Origin: Pseudomonas marincola | Lineage (GTDB): Bacteria; Pseudomonadota; Gammaproteobacteria; Pseudomonadales; Pseudomonadaceae | Direction of reading: 5' to 3' | Assembly: GCF_900116605.1 (NCBI RefSeq) | Contig: NZ_FPBC01000011.1 | Coordinates: 1 to 64,000 of the forward strand | DNA: 64,000 bases | Part shown: positions 1 through 8,951 of the stretch, piece by piece | Layout: each line of letters begins with the position of its first letter | Numbering within the stretch: the stretch's first letter is position 1 | Program-made: the position numbers and the translations under genes | The notes under the pieces: model-generated | What the model was told of the DNA's origin: nothing | The model's input: the letters and a program-made list of their open reading frames with translations, nothing else | Database searches by the model: none

Positions 1-207
1 AAGCGCAGGATCGAGAAAGCCAAGGCCCAGGTGCGTGCAAAGGTCGAGCATCCGTTCCGGGTGATCAAGCGCCAGTTCGGTTATGTGAAAACGCGCTTCC
101 GTGGCCTGGCGAAGAACACCGCACAACTGGTGACTCTGTTCGCGCTGTCGAATCTGTGGATGGCACGCCGACATTTGCTGGCGAATGCAGGAGAGGTGCG
201 CCTGTAA
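1..207 (+). mobile_element. IS5-family transposase, C-terminal fragment
   Basis: An open frame enters from the left edge and stops at 205-207, giving the last 68 residues of a transposase. It carries the DDE-family signature R-x3-E-x6-K, read as R-A-K-V-E-H-P-F-R-V-I-K, followed by QFGYVKTRFRGLAKNTAQL, which is typical of the IS5 group. The catalytic Glu is present, but the two Asp residues lie outside the window, so completeness cannot be judged. The gene marks the left boundary of an accessory region. Confidence 0.85.
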
Positions 208-353
208 TGTTGGAAATGGCAGCTGCGAGGTTATCGCGGCGGCCAGAAACACCCAAATGAGCGGGTGATCTGATCGTTTTTGATCGATTTGCCGCTTTTA
301 AAATCAGCAGAGGGTGAAGTCAGCCAGAAATGCATGGCTACTTCAGACCATCC
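208..353 (+). mobile_element. Probable right end of the IS5-type element
   Basis: This is non-coding sequence between the transposase stop and a likely terminal repeat. The last bases, read as the reverse complement, begin GGATGGTCTGAAGTAGCC. They are followed immediately by CTAG at 354-357, a tetranucleotide of the kind IS5-group elements duplicate on insertion. The left end is outside the window, so the terminal repeat and the target duplication cannot be confirmed. Confidence 0.4.
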
Positions 354-1212
354 CTAGCGACGACATTAACAAAAATTTGAAACACCTGGATTGGATCTTA
401 GGCGCCATTTGGTCTCTCCCACCATTTAAAAATGTTAAAGCATGAAAAAAGCTAAGCCTGCAGTGCCTGCATCGCAAGATTCAGTAACCTTGAAGACTAG
501 CCTACAAAACATGCCGGTCAACTGATCTGAGACATGTAGTTAGATTTCTTGATGTTGCGAAAAGAGCGAACTCAGCGCTTATTTGATAGGCCGCTAACTA
601 AGTTAATTTGCTGCATCAGAAGCGGGCCACTAGCGTGCTTTGCACGATGATTTTCAAAGTAATAGAGCGGCGTTAAAACACTCGGTACTCGTCCCATAAA
701 AACAGCCGCCTCATTGAGAGACTGAAGGTGCCTACGCCAGTGATTACGGGGGCTACGTAGAAGGTTGCCATTTCTGGTGTCAGAGCTTGCCGGCACTATT
801 GGCCGCCCGTTTCGACCGACCCGATAAGACGCTGCACTGAGCACTCCGATACGGACAGTTAGCTGTATACAGCTCCTGCTTAAAATCAAAAATGCATAAG
901 AATTTTGCCGGTTCAGAGCTGTGTGGTTACGCACTGAACGACTTCGATTTTCAGACGCGGACTACAAAGAGGTCGAGCGTACTTTGGCGGCCATCTTCCG
1001 CGTGACCCTCACGACCAAAACAAAAGCAACCGAACTATTGGTTGGAACTTAAAGTAATCGCCACTCCTGTAAAACCGCTAGGTTGGAGTGGCGAGATCTT
1101 AAATTGCCGTCAAAGCAGACAAGCCCTTCTTTGCCCGTCATAAATTCGTAATAAGCGGTGCAATGCGAACTACGAAAACCTGTGACTGTAGTCAGACATC
1201 TTCATCCGAAAT
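354..1212. other. Gene-poor stretch, no supported gene
   Basis: About 860 bases with no open frame that resembles a protein family. The longest frame, 572-934 on the minus strand, has no recognisable motif. A perfect 9-bp inverted repeat (CGCCACTCC at 1059-1067, GGAGTGGCG at 1085-1093) is the only clear structure; it lacks a T-run. Base use is patchy and looks like degraded or intergenic DNA next to an insertion sequence. Confidence 0.5.
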
Positions 1213-1572
1213 TTATTCGGCATTGAGCTGCAAAAGCTTGGCGTAAACCTTGTGCGGCTGCGCTTCATTCATGCCTTGCAGGCTGGCACTGATGTTGGTC
1301 GAATCGAAGTAGTGATACCAATCCGATTGCGCCACCGCCTTTTCCAACTCTATGATCCCTTCTGCTGTTTGCATGGCGAATACGCCGATGAAGGTATTCG
1401 ACGGGGTCTTGGGTACGCGCGAATCAACCGCGCTCCAGCCAAGCACAACCATCCCAAGCGCGCGGGCGCTGTTGATGGGCGTATCAAGGGTGCGCAAGTA
1501 GTCGAGTTGCTGCTCTGCAGACAGCGCGAGCCAGTTTTTATTGGGCTGCCAGATAATCGCTAGTATATGCAT
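1213..1572 (-). CDS. DUF6616-like small protein
   Basis: A 119-residue protein of unknown function. I start it at the ATG at 1572 (MHILAIIW) rather than the longer frame, because the extension overlaps the upstream gene out of frame. It has a conserved-looking core, including GWSAVDSRVPKTPSNTFIGV, and a C-terminal WYHYFDSTNISASLQG segment, which resembles the DUF6616 group; that name is from memory. It has no signal peptide or membrane segment. It starts 4 bp after the stop of the flavin-binding protein, so the two are probably co-transcribed. A small ligand-binding or dimeric alpha-beta barrel fold is possible but not shown. Confidence 0.6.
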   Translation of the reverse strand: MHILAIIWQPNKNWLALSAEQQLDYLRTLDTPINSARALGMVVLGWSAVDSRVPKTPSNTFIGVFAMQTAEGIIELEKAVAQSDWYHYFDSTNISASLQGMNEAQPHKVYAKLLQLNAE

Positions 1573-1576
1573 ACGC

Positions 1577-2206
1577 TTACAGATTCTCCCGGTAATCCTG
1601 ATCCACCAGCGCATCAATATCGCGCTGCATGGCGGCATCTCCGCCCATTTTTGCAGCCAATATTTCTCCGAAAGACACCCGAAAAGGCTTAGGCCAGGTC
1701 TCGGCTTGCCACAAACTCGAGCGCTTGAATGCTTTGGCGCAGTGGAAAAAGCACTTATCCACACTCATGCGGATTGCCAAATGGGCGGGCCGGCCAACCG
1801 ATGCAAAACGCTCTAAAACCTCAGGGTGATCATGAACGGTCACCTTGCCGCTGACCCGTAAGGTTTCTTCTGTGCCAGGGATGACGAATAACAAAGCGGC
1901 CCGCGGATTACTCAGCACGTTTTTCAAGCCCATTATCAACTTGTTGCCGGTGCGATCCGGAAGCCACAAGGTGGTTTCATTCTCAACCCAGACAAAACCA
2001 GGTCCGTCGCCCTTTGGCGACACTTCAGGAAAGCCATCGGCGTCGCAGGTGGCTAGCATCACGAAAGGAGACTGGCCGATGAAGGCAATCGCCTTCTCAT
2101 CCAGGCTCGCACCAATTTTCTTCAGAATCGCCGGATGTGGTTCACCGCCAACACGCGCTTGCAGCGTGTCGACGTCCGTAACTAAATGCGCAGTGGAATC
2201 GATCAT
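1577..2206 (-). CDS. Pyridoxamine-5'-phosphate-oxidase-like FMN-binding protein
   Basis: A 209-residue split-beta-barrel flavoprotein of the PPOX-like superfamily. Residues 46-72 (SPFVMLATCDADGFPEVSP and following) and 82-111 (LPDRTGNKLIMGLKNVLSNP, then strand ALLFVIPG) match the FMN-binding barrel of the MSMEG_1061-type subfamily. Members bind FMN or related flavins, and most have no assigned substrate; true PdxH function is unlikely. The ATG at 2206 is preceded by GGAAG at a usable distance. It leads a two-gene unit with the small protein downstream. The specific reaction is unknown. Confidence 0.8.
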   Translation of the reverse strand: MIDSTAHLVTDVDTLQARVGGEPHPAILKKIGASLDEKAIAFIGQSPFVMLATCDADGFPEVSPKGDGPGFVWVENETTLWLPDRTGNKLIMGLKNVLSNPRAALLFVIPGTEETLRVSGKVTVHDHPEVLERFASVGRPAHLAIRMSVDKCFFHCAKAFKRSSLWQAETWPKPFRVSFGEILAAKMGGDAAMQRDIDALVDQDYRENL

Positions 2207-2321
2207 TTGCTGCTTCCATCTCTATGCGTTTCGGGTTCAAGGCGATAGCACCGCTGAATTACATTTCCCTGCCGAATTTGGCAGGGAAATGCACTGGGAG
2301 TATGGCCAGACTTACCGCTGT

Positions 2322-3428
2322 TCAGGTTTGCGGCAGTGCTTCCAGCAGCTTTTCTGCCTTGGCAATCAGCGCCTCCTGATGCGGCTGCAACTCCTGACCG
2401 CCCAGACTCGCAAACACCTCCTGGAAAGGATCGACCAAACCTGTGTCGACACCAGCCAGCGTTTCAATCACGGCGTGAGCGAAGAACGGCACAGTCGGCG
2501 CGCTATACCCACCCTCATGGCACATGACGATTCGACTCTGGCAATGCTGGTCTGCAAAACTCATCAGCTTGCGCGTGAGTGTTCTGTAGCCCTCGCTGGT
2601 CATCATCTGCCGACCCAGCGGGTCGTAGGAGCCGGCGTCAAAACCTGATGCAACAATCACCAATTCAGGTTGGTATTTTTCCAGCGCCGGAATTACCACC
2701 CGATCCCAGGTGGTCTCGTAAGCGCCCACGCCAGAACCTGGCGGCAGCGGCACGTTGATGTTGAAACCGGCGCCCGCGCCTTCACCATTTTCTTCCATGA
2801 AACCTGAATCCGAAGGGAAGCAGCGGTCCTGGTGCAGAGAAATCGTCAACACCCGTGGATCATCGTAGAAGGCGGCTTGCGTGCCATTACCGTGATGAAC
2901 ATCCCAGTCGACAATGGCGATACGTTTCAACCCGCGCCGCTCGATCGCGTGGCGCGCGGCAATGGCTGCATTACTGAACAAACAAAAGCCCATCGCCAAG
3001 TCCGGCATTGCGTGATGGCCTGGCGGACGTACCAGCGCATAGGCGTTGGTAACCCGGGCATCGAGCACCGCATCGAGTGCTTCAATAACGCCCCCTGCAG
3101 ACAACATGGCAATTTCAAAACTGCCACGCCCCATTGGCGCATAGGCCCCTGCTTCAACGCCCAGATACTCATTGAGGCTGCGGATATGCTCTAGATGGCC
3201 GGGTGTGTGAACGCGAAGAATCTCTTCATCGGTTGCCGCACGCGGGGCGATTGGCGTGAGTTTGCCGAGCAATCCCGTCACTTCCATCAAGTTACGGATT
3301 CTGCGTTTTGTCGCCGGGTTTTCAACATGCTCGTAGGGCTCGACAGGATTGCCGAACGGCATTACACCGGCCAAATTACCTGTGTTATGCCACAAGTAAA
3401 GCTCATGCGATACAAAACCAGTTGCCAT
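2322..3428 (-). CDS. Class II histone-deacetylase-like amidohydrolase
   Basis: A 368-residue zinc amidohydrolase of the arginase/deacetylase fold. It is closely similar along its length to bacterial HDAC-like amidohydrolases, as far as I recall those sequences. The tandem catalytic histidines are H138-H139 in RPPGHHAM. Zinc ligands are D176 and H178 in DWDVHHGNGTQ and D264 in GFDA. The catalytic tyrosine is Y308 in EGGYS. Such enzymes remove acetyl groups from small substrates such as acetylpolyamines or acylated amines; the natural substrate here is unknown. The start is supported by GGAGG about 9 bases upstream. No signal peptide is present, so it is predicted to be cytoplasmic. Confidence 0.9.
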   Translation of the reverse strand: MATGFVSHELYLWHNTGNLAGVMPFGNPVEPYEHVENPATKRRIRNLMEVTGLLGKLTPIAPRAATDEEILRVHTPGHLEHIRSLNEYLGVEAGAYAPMGRGSFEIAMLSAGGVIEALDAVLDARVTNAYALVRPPGHHAMPDLAMGFCLFSNAAIAARHAIERRGLKRIAIVDWDVHHGNGTQAAFYDDPRVLTISLHQDRCFPSDSGFMEENGEGAGAGFNINVPLPPGSGVGAYETTWDRVVIPALEKYQPELVIVASGFDAGSYDPLGRQMMTSEGYRTLTRKLMSFADQHCQSRIVMCHEGGYSAPTVPFFAHAVIETLAGVDTGLVDPFQEVFASLGGQELQPHQEALIAKAEKLLEALPQT

Positions 3429-3480
3429 GCGCTTTTGCCTCCATTGGAATAACTTTATTGTTTTAATTGCATGCGAATCT

Positions 3481-3512
3481 AACGCTATACAGGAACGAAC
3501 TCCTGAAGCGTT
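3481..3512. other. Hairpin between two minus-strand genes
   Basis: Nested inverted repeats: AACGCT/AGCGTT outside and CAGGA/TCCTG inside a 6-base loop. It lies between the stop of the helical-bundle gene (3594) and the start of the deacetylase gene (3428). There is no T-run, so it may be a weak or factor-dependent terminator or an operator. Confidence 0.35.
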
Positions 3513-3593
3513 AAACGACTAGCCATATTGTTACGCGGTTTATTGAAGCTTAATCACTTGAGTAATTTCGCTTCAACTTCTTGCTGAATATGA

Positions 3594-4091
3594 CTATTCG
3601 AATCTGGGTAATGGATGACTGAGTAACTGAACAATCGGTTCAGCAGGGTTATCGACGCCCCGTACAACGTTTTCCATAACTTTTAATATACGTCGCTCAT
3701 GCTCAGCCATGAAACGAGCGACTTCAGCAGCCTGTTTATTCTGTGAAGGGTCGACCAGGGTCTCGAGCATTTCGTAACGGGGAAGATACTGGCTGGCAAT
3801 CAGATTCTGCAGGGCTTCGAATCTGTCTTTCCACGGCAGTTGATTGAGATCATCACTGGCCGCCTGACCTGTGGCATAGCCCTGCGCGGCGTCGTTGACA
3901 GGCAGTTCATACTGGTAAAGCACAGGTCGCATGATGGCTTTGGCTTCGGTTTCAAACTGGAGTAGCGAGGCAACGATATAGCGCTGCTCACGGTTCTCTA
4001 CCACGCCTAGCATATTGTCGAAGGCAGATTCTCCGACGACTTCGCCTTGATAAACTTCCGCCAGACAGCTTTTGAAATCCTGCAATTGCAT
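3594..4091 (-). CDS. Helical, ferritin-like protein of unknown function
   Basis: A 165-residue, almost all-helical, acidic protein that I cannot assign to a named family. Carboxylates and a histidine recur in a way reminiscent of four-helix di-iron proteins: E17 and E21 in YQGEVVGE, E47 and E49 in QFETEAK, E107 and E110 in RYEMLE, and E130-H131-E132 in AEHERR. No canonical E-x2-H pair is intact, so metal binding is only a suggestion. It has no signal peptide. It lies upstream of the deacetylase gene on the same strand with a 165-bp gap, and divergent from the AraC gene. Confidence 0.65.
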   Translation of the reverse strand: MQLQDFKSCLAEVYQGEVVGESAFDNMLGVVENREQRYIVASLLQFETEAKAIMRPVLYQYELPVNDAAQGYATGQAASDDLNQLPWKDRFEALQNLIASQYLPRYEMLETLVDPSQNKQAAEVARFMAEHERRILKVMENVVRGVDNPAEPIVQLLSHPLPRFE

Positions 4092-4347
4092 GCTGTTTCC
4101 TTTTTATTATGATGCCGTACACAAACTTACAGCTAGGCTATCTAACCGCTACACAATCAAGCCACACTATACAAACACCCAACGAACTTTCAGCCATTTT
4201 CACTTAAACTGGCTGAAAATTTTCCCGAGCTTTTCAAATTGCTTGCACGCGCACAGCAATAGAATAATTGTGCTGACTAATTGCCTTCTCTTAGTGGAGC
4301 CTTTACTGTTCTCTCAGTGACGTGACTTCAGTATGTGAATCCTTTGG

Positions 4348-5172
4348 GTGCTCGAATTGAATAAACTGGCATCAACGGGCCAATCCCGATTTAAGCTTTA
4401 TATTTGGAAGCAACACATGCTGGTGTTGGGGCCTGACTTCGAGAGCCATTTGCACAGCCATCATGCCGTGCAGCTGGCAATCGGCCTGGAGGGCGATTTG
4501 CGCATGCGCAGTACATCAGCACAGCCCTGGAGCGCCTCCAGCGCATTCTTGGTACCGCCGAATGTGCCCCACGAGTTCGACGCACAAGGTTCGACCTGCG
4601 CCTTGTTTTATCTTTTCCCCGGCGGCAAGGCTTATACAGGGCTGCAGAAGCTGCACGGCAACAGTGCAATTGAAGCCTTATCGATTTCACCCGAGATCAT
4701 GCAGGCGCTAAGAAAAATTTCAGCCAGTGATTCGCGCGAACAAGCGCTGGCAGATCAGGTGTGCAGCCTGCTCTTTGAGAGCCCGGCTACAGCCACCCAA
4801 ACACCGCAGGACCCTCGCTTCGAAGCTGTATTGGGCTGGATCAACCGACATTTGGACCAACCGATAAAACTCGCCGAATTAGCCTCGGCGGTCGGCATAT
4901 CGGAAAGCTGGATCTCGCACCGATTTCGTCAATATGAAGGGGTCACGCTGCGCCGCTATGTACTCTGCAATCGGCTCAGAAACGCGCTGCATGAAGCGCT
5001 AAAAGGTTACTCGCTCACCGATGCCGCTCACCGCGCGGGGTTCTCGGATTCGGCCCATTTCACACGAACGTTCCGCGATGCTTACGGTATTTGCCCCTCC
5101 TTTGTACTTTCCAGATCAGAGCCCTGCCAAGTGTTCTGGTTGAATGATGAAAGCCACACTACTAATGGTTAA
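4348..5172 (+). CDS. AraC-family transcriptional regulator (cupin type)
   Basis: A 274-residue regulator. The N-terminal part (about 1-140) is a cupin-like sensor with H36, H38 and H39 in HLHSHHAVQLAIG. The C-terminal part (about 160-255) is the AraC double helix-turn-helix, including the diagnostic second motif SLTDAAHRAGFSDSAHFTRTFRDAYG. The frame starts at a GTG (4348) with a poor ribosome-binding site; an ATG about 70 bases downstream would shorten the sensor, so the start is uncertain. It is followed by the sulfatase gene 155 bp away on the same strand, its most likely target. Confidence 0.85.
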   Translation: MLELNKLASTGQSRFKLYIWKQHMLVLGPDFESHLHSHHAVQLAIGLEGDLRMRSTSAQPWSASSAFLVPPNVPHEFDAQGSTCALFYLFPGGKAYTGLQKLHGNSAIEALSISPEIMQALRKISASDSREQALADQVCSLLFESPATATQTPQDPRFEAVLGWINRHLDQPIKLAELASAVGISESWISHRFRQYEGVTLRRYVLCNRLRNALHEALKGYSLTDAAHRAGFSDSAHFTRTFRDAYGICPSFVLSRSEPCQVFWLNDESHTTNG

Positions 5173-5326
5173 AACTGCAATGCTCCATGAGCTTCGCCGA
5201 GGAAAAACTGCACATCGCTCCTATACTTCGTAAGCACCACAACCCGCGTTTTCGCCAGCGCCTAGCGCAGGCGACGCCATCCGCCAACAGAAAGACAACC
5301 CAAGGGCAGCAACAGGAATTGCACTT

Positions 5327-6745
5327 ATGAAGATGACCCGCACAGCACTCATCATTGCCTTGGCAATGCCGTTTTCACTGGTATCAACCGGCATTGCCGC
5401 TCAAACGAGCAAACCCAACATTGTCTTCATCCTCACGGACAACCTCGGTTACGGGGAAGTTGGCGCCTATGGCGGCGGAATCACCCGGGGCGCACCTACA
5501 CCGCGCATCGACTCTCTGGCAGAGGAAGGATCGCGCTACCTGAATTTCAATATGGAAACCCAATGCACGCCGAGTCGCTCAAGTTTGATGACGGGGCGCT
5601 GGGCCATTCGTTCAGGCACCCATTCAGTGCCGTTCGGGGGCGTCACTGATGGTTTGACCCGCTGGGAAGTGACAATCGGCGAGGCGTTATCCGATGCAGG
5701 TTATGCCACCGGCTATTACGGCAAGTGGCACTTGGGCAGCAAGGATGGACGCTTGCCTAACGATCAGGGGTTTGATGAATGGTATGGGATTCCCCGCACC
5801 ACGGATGAAGCGCTTTGGCCAAGTGCCTCGGGCTGGTCTGCCGACATCATGCCACCCGAGCAGATCATGGAAGGTAAAAAAGGCGAGAAAAGCCGTGAGC
5901 TGGGCGCCTACGATGTGGTCCAGCGCCGCAAGATCGACGCAGAAATCACGCGGCGCACCGTGAGCTTCATCGAGAAACAGGCAAAAGCCGACAAACAGTT
6001 TTTTGCTTACGTCGCATTAACCCAACCGCACCTGCCAACAGAGCCGAATCCTGAGTTCAAGGGCAAGACAGGCAATGGCGACTGGGCCGACATGCTGGCC
6101 GAGATGGACGCGCATGTCGGGGATATTCTCGACTCCATAGACAAGGCGGGCGTTAAGGACAACACCATTGTGGTTTTCACCAGTGACAATGGCCCTGAGT
6201 ACATTCGCCCTTGGGATGGCTGGGCCGGGCCTTGGCGCGGGCAGTACTTTACCGCGCTGGAAGGCGGTATCCGTGTGCCGTTCATGATCCGCTGGCCGAA
6301 CAAGATTCCAGCCAAGCGGGTAAGCAATGAGATCCTCCACGGCGTCGACATGTTCGCCACACTGGCAACCTTCGGCGGCGCCAAAGTGCCAACCGACCGC
6401 CCTTTCGACAGCCATGACCAATCGGATTTCATTCTGGGTAAAAGCGAGAAGTCGGCACGCGAAGGTTTCCCCATCTGGTGTGCCGACCGACTGCAGGCCG
6501 TGAAATGGCGCAACTGGAAATTGCACTTCTACCGTCAGGACAACATGTTCGACCCACCCGTGAAAAACCCGGTGCCGACGATCTTCAACCTGTACACCGA
6601 CCCGCGTGAAGAGAAGCCCACGGTCGATACGTGGGTGGTTGGTCCTGTGCTTAAAATCGTTGGCGAGTATCAGGAAAGCCTGAAGCAATCCCCATTGATC
6701 CCGATGGGCACACCTGCCCCTTACAAGCCAGGCGCTTCGCTTTAA
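5327..6745 (+). CDS. Secreted arylsulfatase (Cys-type, formylglycine)
   Basis: A 472-residue sulfatase with a Sec signal peptide (about 1-25, ending GIAAQ). The activation motif C80-T-P-S-R84 is the Cys-type site converted to formylglycine. Other active-site residues are D38, R84, K133 and H135 in GKWHLG, H235, and D287-N288 in TSDNGPE. The usual Asp-Asp of the first metal motif is Asp-Asn here (TDNLGYGE); I recall this as a known variant in a sulfatase subfamily. It would hydrolyse a sulphate ester in the periplasm, releasing sulphate. The AraC gene upstream may control it. The sulphate-uptake genes at 21-24 kb give a plausible sink for the product. Confidence 0.88.
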   Translation: MKMTRTALIIALAMPFSLVSTGIAAQTSKPNIVFILTDNLGYGEVGAYGGGITRGAPTPRIDSLAEEGSRYLNFNMETQCTPSRSSLMTGRWAIRSGTHSVPFGGVTDGLTRWEVTIGEALSDAGYATGYYGKWHLGSKDGRLPNDQGFDEWYGIPRTTDEALWPSASGWSADIMPPEQIMEGKKGEKSRELGAYDVVQRRKIDAEITRRTVSFIEKQAKADKQFFAYVALTQPHLPTEPNPEFKGKTGNGDWADMLAEMDAHVGDILDSIDKAGVKDNTIVVFTSDNGPEYIRPWDGWAGPWRGQYFTALEGGIRVPFMIRWPNKIPAKRVSNEILHGVDMFATLATFGGAKVPTDRPFDSHDQSDFILGKSEKSAREGFPIWCADRLQAVKWRNWKLHFYRQDNMFDPPVKNPVPTIFNLYTDPREEKPTVDTWVVGPVLKIVGEYQESLKQSPLIPMGTPAPYKPGASL

Positions 6746-6755
6746 CGCTTAGCAA

Positions 6756-6796
6756 GGGCATGTGGCTGAATGCTTCAGGCGTTCAGCCACATGCCC
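6756..6796. terminator. Perfect inverted repeat between convergent genes
   Basis: Two 15-bp arms, GGGCATGTGGCTGAA (6756-6770) and its exact complement (6782-6796), enclose an 11-base loop. It lies between the sulfatase stop (6745) and the end of the opposing barrel gene (6875). A second, smaller repeat GCCCGGC/GCCGGGC follows at 6816-6840. Neither has a long T-run, so this is a likely bidirectional terminator but not a textbook intrinsic one. Confidence 0.55.
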
Positions 6797-6874
6797 GGAC
6801 GGATTGTCGCTACCTGCCCGGCGCAGGCAATGTGCCGGGCTCAGCGCTTATGCTTGACGTAGATCCTGCGAATT

Positions 6875-7837
6875 TCACAAGTCGATGGCTATCGACAGCA
6901 TGTACAGGTTGCCATCAAAACGGTCTGTGCTCGTCGTATCAAAGTACGCCTTGCCGATCACGGAGAGTGTTCGCGTGCCGACCGCCTGATTCCAGATAAC
7001 CGCTGGGCCAAATCCCGCACCCTCGGCCTGGATTGATGACGCATCGACAGGCCCTTGGAGTGGCCCGTCGTCACTGTCGAGCTGTTTGTAGTAATAACCC
7101 ACGATGCCCAACCCAAAGCTCTCAGAAAGATACTGGGCGGCTAGTGCGTCCAGGTGAAACTCGGTGCCGGTTTTGTAATCGGTGTCGGAGTTGCGGTCGT
7201 TGAACATCACACCAGTGGTCATCGAGAACTCGTGACCGGCATCGGCATCAAACCATGTGTAACTCCCTGACACGTCGAGCGCCCAATAATTGCGCCCGGC
7301 ATTTAAAGCTTCGTCTTCATCGTATTTGCCGGTCGGGATGTATAGCGCTGGAGCAAAGGTAAAGTTGTGCTCGCCATTAACCCAGTTCAGCATCAGCGGA
7401 CTCACGTAAATGTCACCAATGCCCTGCTCGTCGCCACTGGCTGAGGCCGAGCCTTGCGCTGTCGAGAGATCACCACTTGCCTTGATGTTGGCAAAATAAG
7501 GCACCAGCACCGCAGAGCCGATCCGCGCGCCCCACAACGTGGTATCCGACAACCAAACCAGTTGCAGGTTATTGAGCCACATCTGCTGGTCCAGCTTGGC
7601 AGATACCTTACCGCCACGGGCGTGCGCGCCAACATCGGCGTCGTAATAGGCCAGGTCGTTGCGCAAGTAAACGCCAGCATCACCCCACACCGCCGCCTGG
7701 AAATCACCGTAAGTGCCCTGCAGGTAATCGCTGCTTGCGCCCTCACCGGCGAATGCGGACTCGACCAGCATTAATGAGAACACGCTGCCTAAAGCCGCGC
7801 GGGAGATTATCTGTGCACCTATCGAGCGTTTGATCAC
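6875..7837 (-). CDS. SphA/MetA-pathway-type outer-membrane protein
   Basis: A 320-residue predicted outer-membrane beta-barrel of the 'phenol MetA degradation'/SphA group. Residues 1-30 form a signal peptide ending ESAFAGEG. The mature part has alternating aromatic strands and ends in a hydrophobic strand (YMLSIAIDL). Typical motifs include GIGDIYVSPLMLNW and APALYIPTGKYD. Relatives lie beside catabolic genes for hydrophobic compounds and probably serve in uptake. The start is a GTG with AGAGGATG upstream. It converges with the sulfatase gene and precedes, on the same strand, no obvious partner. Confidence 0.8.
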   Translation of the reverse strand: MIKRSIGAQIISRAALGSVFSLMLVESAFAGEGASSDYLQGTYGDFQAAVWGDAGVYLRNDLAYYDADVGAHARGGKVSAKLDQQMWLNNLQLVWLSDTTLWGARIGSAVLVPYFANIKASGDLSTAQGSASASGDEQGIGDIYVSPLMLNWVNGEHNFTFAPALYIPTGKYDEDEALNAGRNYWALDVSGSYTWFDADAGHEFSMTTGVMFNDRNSDTDYKTGTEFHLDALAAQYLSESFGLGIVGYYYKQLDSDDGPLQGPVDASSIQAEGAGFGPAVIWNQAVGTRTLSVIGKAYFDTTSTDRFDGNLYMLSIAIDL

Positions 7838-8171
7838 AATGACATCCTCTTGTTAGGCACTACTGCGTTTGGGCTGGCTGAAAACGGGCCGTCTTGCAAA
7901 CGTCACATAAAGCGCATCGGCTCGCACCTGAAGATGTTAGCTCGTCATAAAATTTGCCGAAAAATTAGCAGTAAGTTGGGGCCAGCGCGGCGGCCCAATG
8001 TGCGCAGTTATTGCGACGACGATCGCTAATCCTTCGAGCATAGACAACTTGCAGAGCGAGCCAGAAAAGCCTCTGTAAATTGACTTATTACCCGTTCGGC
8101 GAGGCACAGGCTGCATAGCCGCCAGCAGGTGAAGATGGGCGCATCAAGAATTAGCAGCAGGCTCTCAACGC
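7838..8171. other. Intergenic region, no gene seen
   Basis: Sequence between the barrel gene start and the terminator of the amine-dehydrogenase operon. No recognisable coding frame or RNA was found. It should contain the promoter of the barrel gene near 7838-7950, but no clear -35/-10 pair stands out. Confidence 0.4.
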
Positions 8172-8203
8172 AAAAAGGCTGCCCAGTAACCTGAGCAGCC
8201 TTT
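8172..8203 (-). terminator. Intrinsic terminator of the amine-dehydrogenase operon
   Basis: Arms AAAGGCTGC (8174-8182) and GCAGCCTTT (8195-8203) with a 12-base loop. Read on the minus strand the stem is followed by TTTTTG. It lies 124 bp beyond the stop of the dihaem cytochrome gene, the last gene of the operon. Confidence 0.8.
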
Positions 8204-8326
8204 CATCGTAGCCAACAGTTAATCCAGCAGCAGACTTATAGGCCATCGGTTAGCGCATTTTTTGGTCAGGCGTGCCACTCAGCTCGGTTGAGTTGAGCGC
8301 ACGTAGTTACCCTACTTCTCGCCTGA

Positions 8327-8947
8327 TCAGTCCGCCGGCAAAGTGGCAATGTAATCAATGATCGCCTGGCGATCTGCTTTCTCACCGACCTGCAACGCAA
8401 CGCCGCGCATCCACAGCCCGAGTTGGTCAGCATGGCCATCACCGCCGCGAACCCCTTCAATATAGTGTGTCAGCTGACGGTCAATATAAGCGCCATCGAG
8501 GATGTTCAGCCTCGGCGTTTTTAACTGTGCAAAGCCTTCTCCACGTGGCCCGTGACAGGCAGCACATGTTCCTTGAAAGAGCGCCTCGCCGCGCGCCACA
8601 TCCGCACCACCGGCAGATTTTTCAGCGTCGATTTTTACCCCGGCGTAATAGCTCGCCAATTGCTCGAAGGCCGCGTCATCAAGCCCGGCAACGATGGCGC
8701 GCATCTGCGCGCCATAACTGTCTTGAGCGTCATAACCGCGCTTACCTGCCTTGAAGCTGCGTAACTGATGCAGCAAATAGTCGGCCTGCTGCCCAGCCAG
8801 ACGCGGCGTTCCCAGTGCTGCATTGCCTTGCCCTTGATCACCGTGACACGCTGCGCAGGTCGCTGCCTGCGCAGGCGGGCTATCCGCCGCCTGAGCAACG
8901 CCAGACACTGCCAGAAGGAGCAGGCCAACACTGATAATTCTCTTCAT
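8327..8947 (-). CDS. Dihaem cytochrome c (c4-like)
   Basis: A 206-residue periplasmic cytochrome with a signal peptide (1-20, ending GVAQA) and two haem sites, C31-A-A-C34-H35 and C128-A-A-C131-H132. M82 and M180 are candidate axial ligands. The two-domain layout is that of cytochrome c4. I start it at the ATG at 8947; the longer frame would run into the upstream gene. It is the last gene of the amine-dehydrogenase operon, 4 bp after the monohaem cytochrome, so it probably carries electrons from the TTQ enzyme or its cytochrome to the respiratory chain. It is too short and of the wrong type to be MauG. Confidence 0.88.
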   Translation of the reverse strand: MKRIISVGLLLLAVSGVAQAADSPPAQAATCAACHGDQGQGNAALGTPRLAGQQADYLLHQLRSFKAGKRGYDAQDSYGAQMRAIVAGLDDAAFEQLASYYAGVKIDAEKSAGGADVARGEALFQGTCAACHGPRGEGFAQLKTPRLNILDGAYIDRQLTHYIEGVRGGDGHADQLGLWMRGVALQVGEKADRQAIIDYIATLPAD

Positions 8948-8951
8948 TGAT

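Noticed and set aside
385..425. Sequence ending TCTCTCCCACCA that resembles the 3' end of a tRNA or tmRNA attachment site
   Set aside because: No matching acceptor arm or T loop could be found nearby, and no integrase gene is in the window.
572..934. A 120-codon minus-strand frame in the gene-poor left region
   Set aside because: No motif or signal; composition looks non-coding. A weak thought that it was a transposase remnant could not be supported.
8327..8947. Considered whether the dihaem cytochrome is MauG
   Set aside because: It is 206 residues with a c4-like two-domain layout; MauG is larger and belongs to the cytochrome c peroxidase family.
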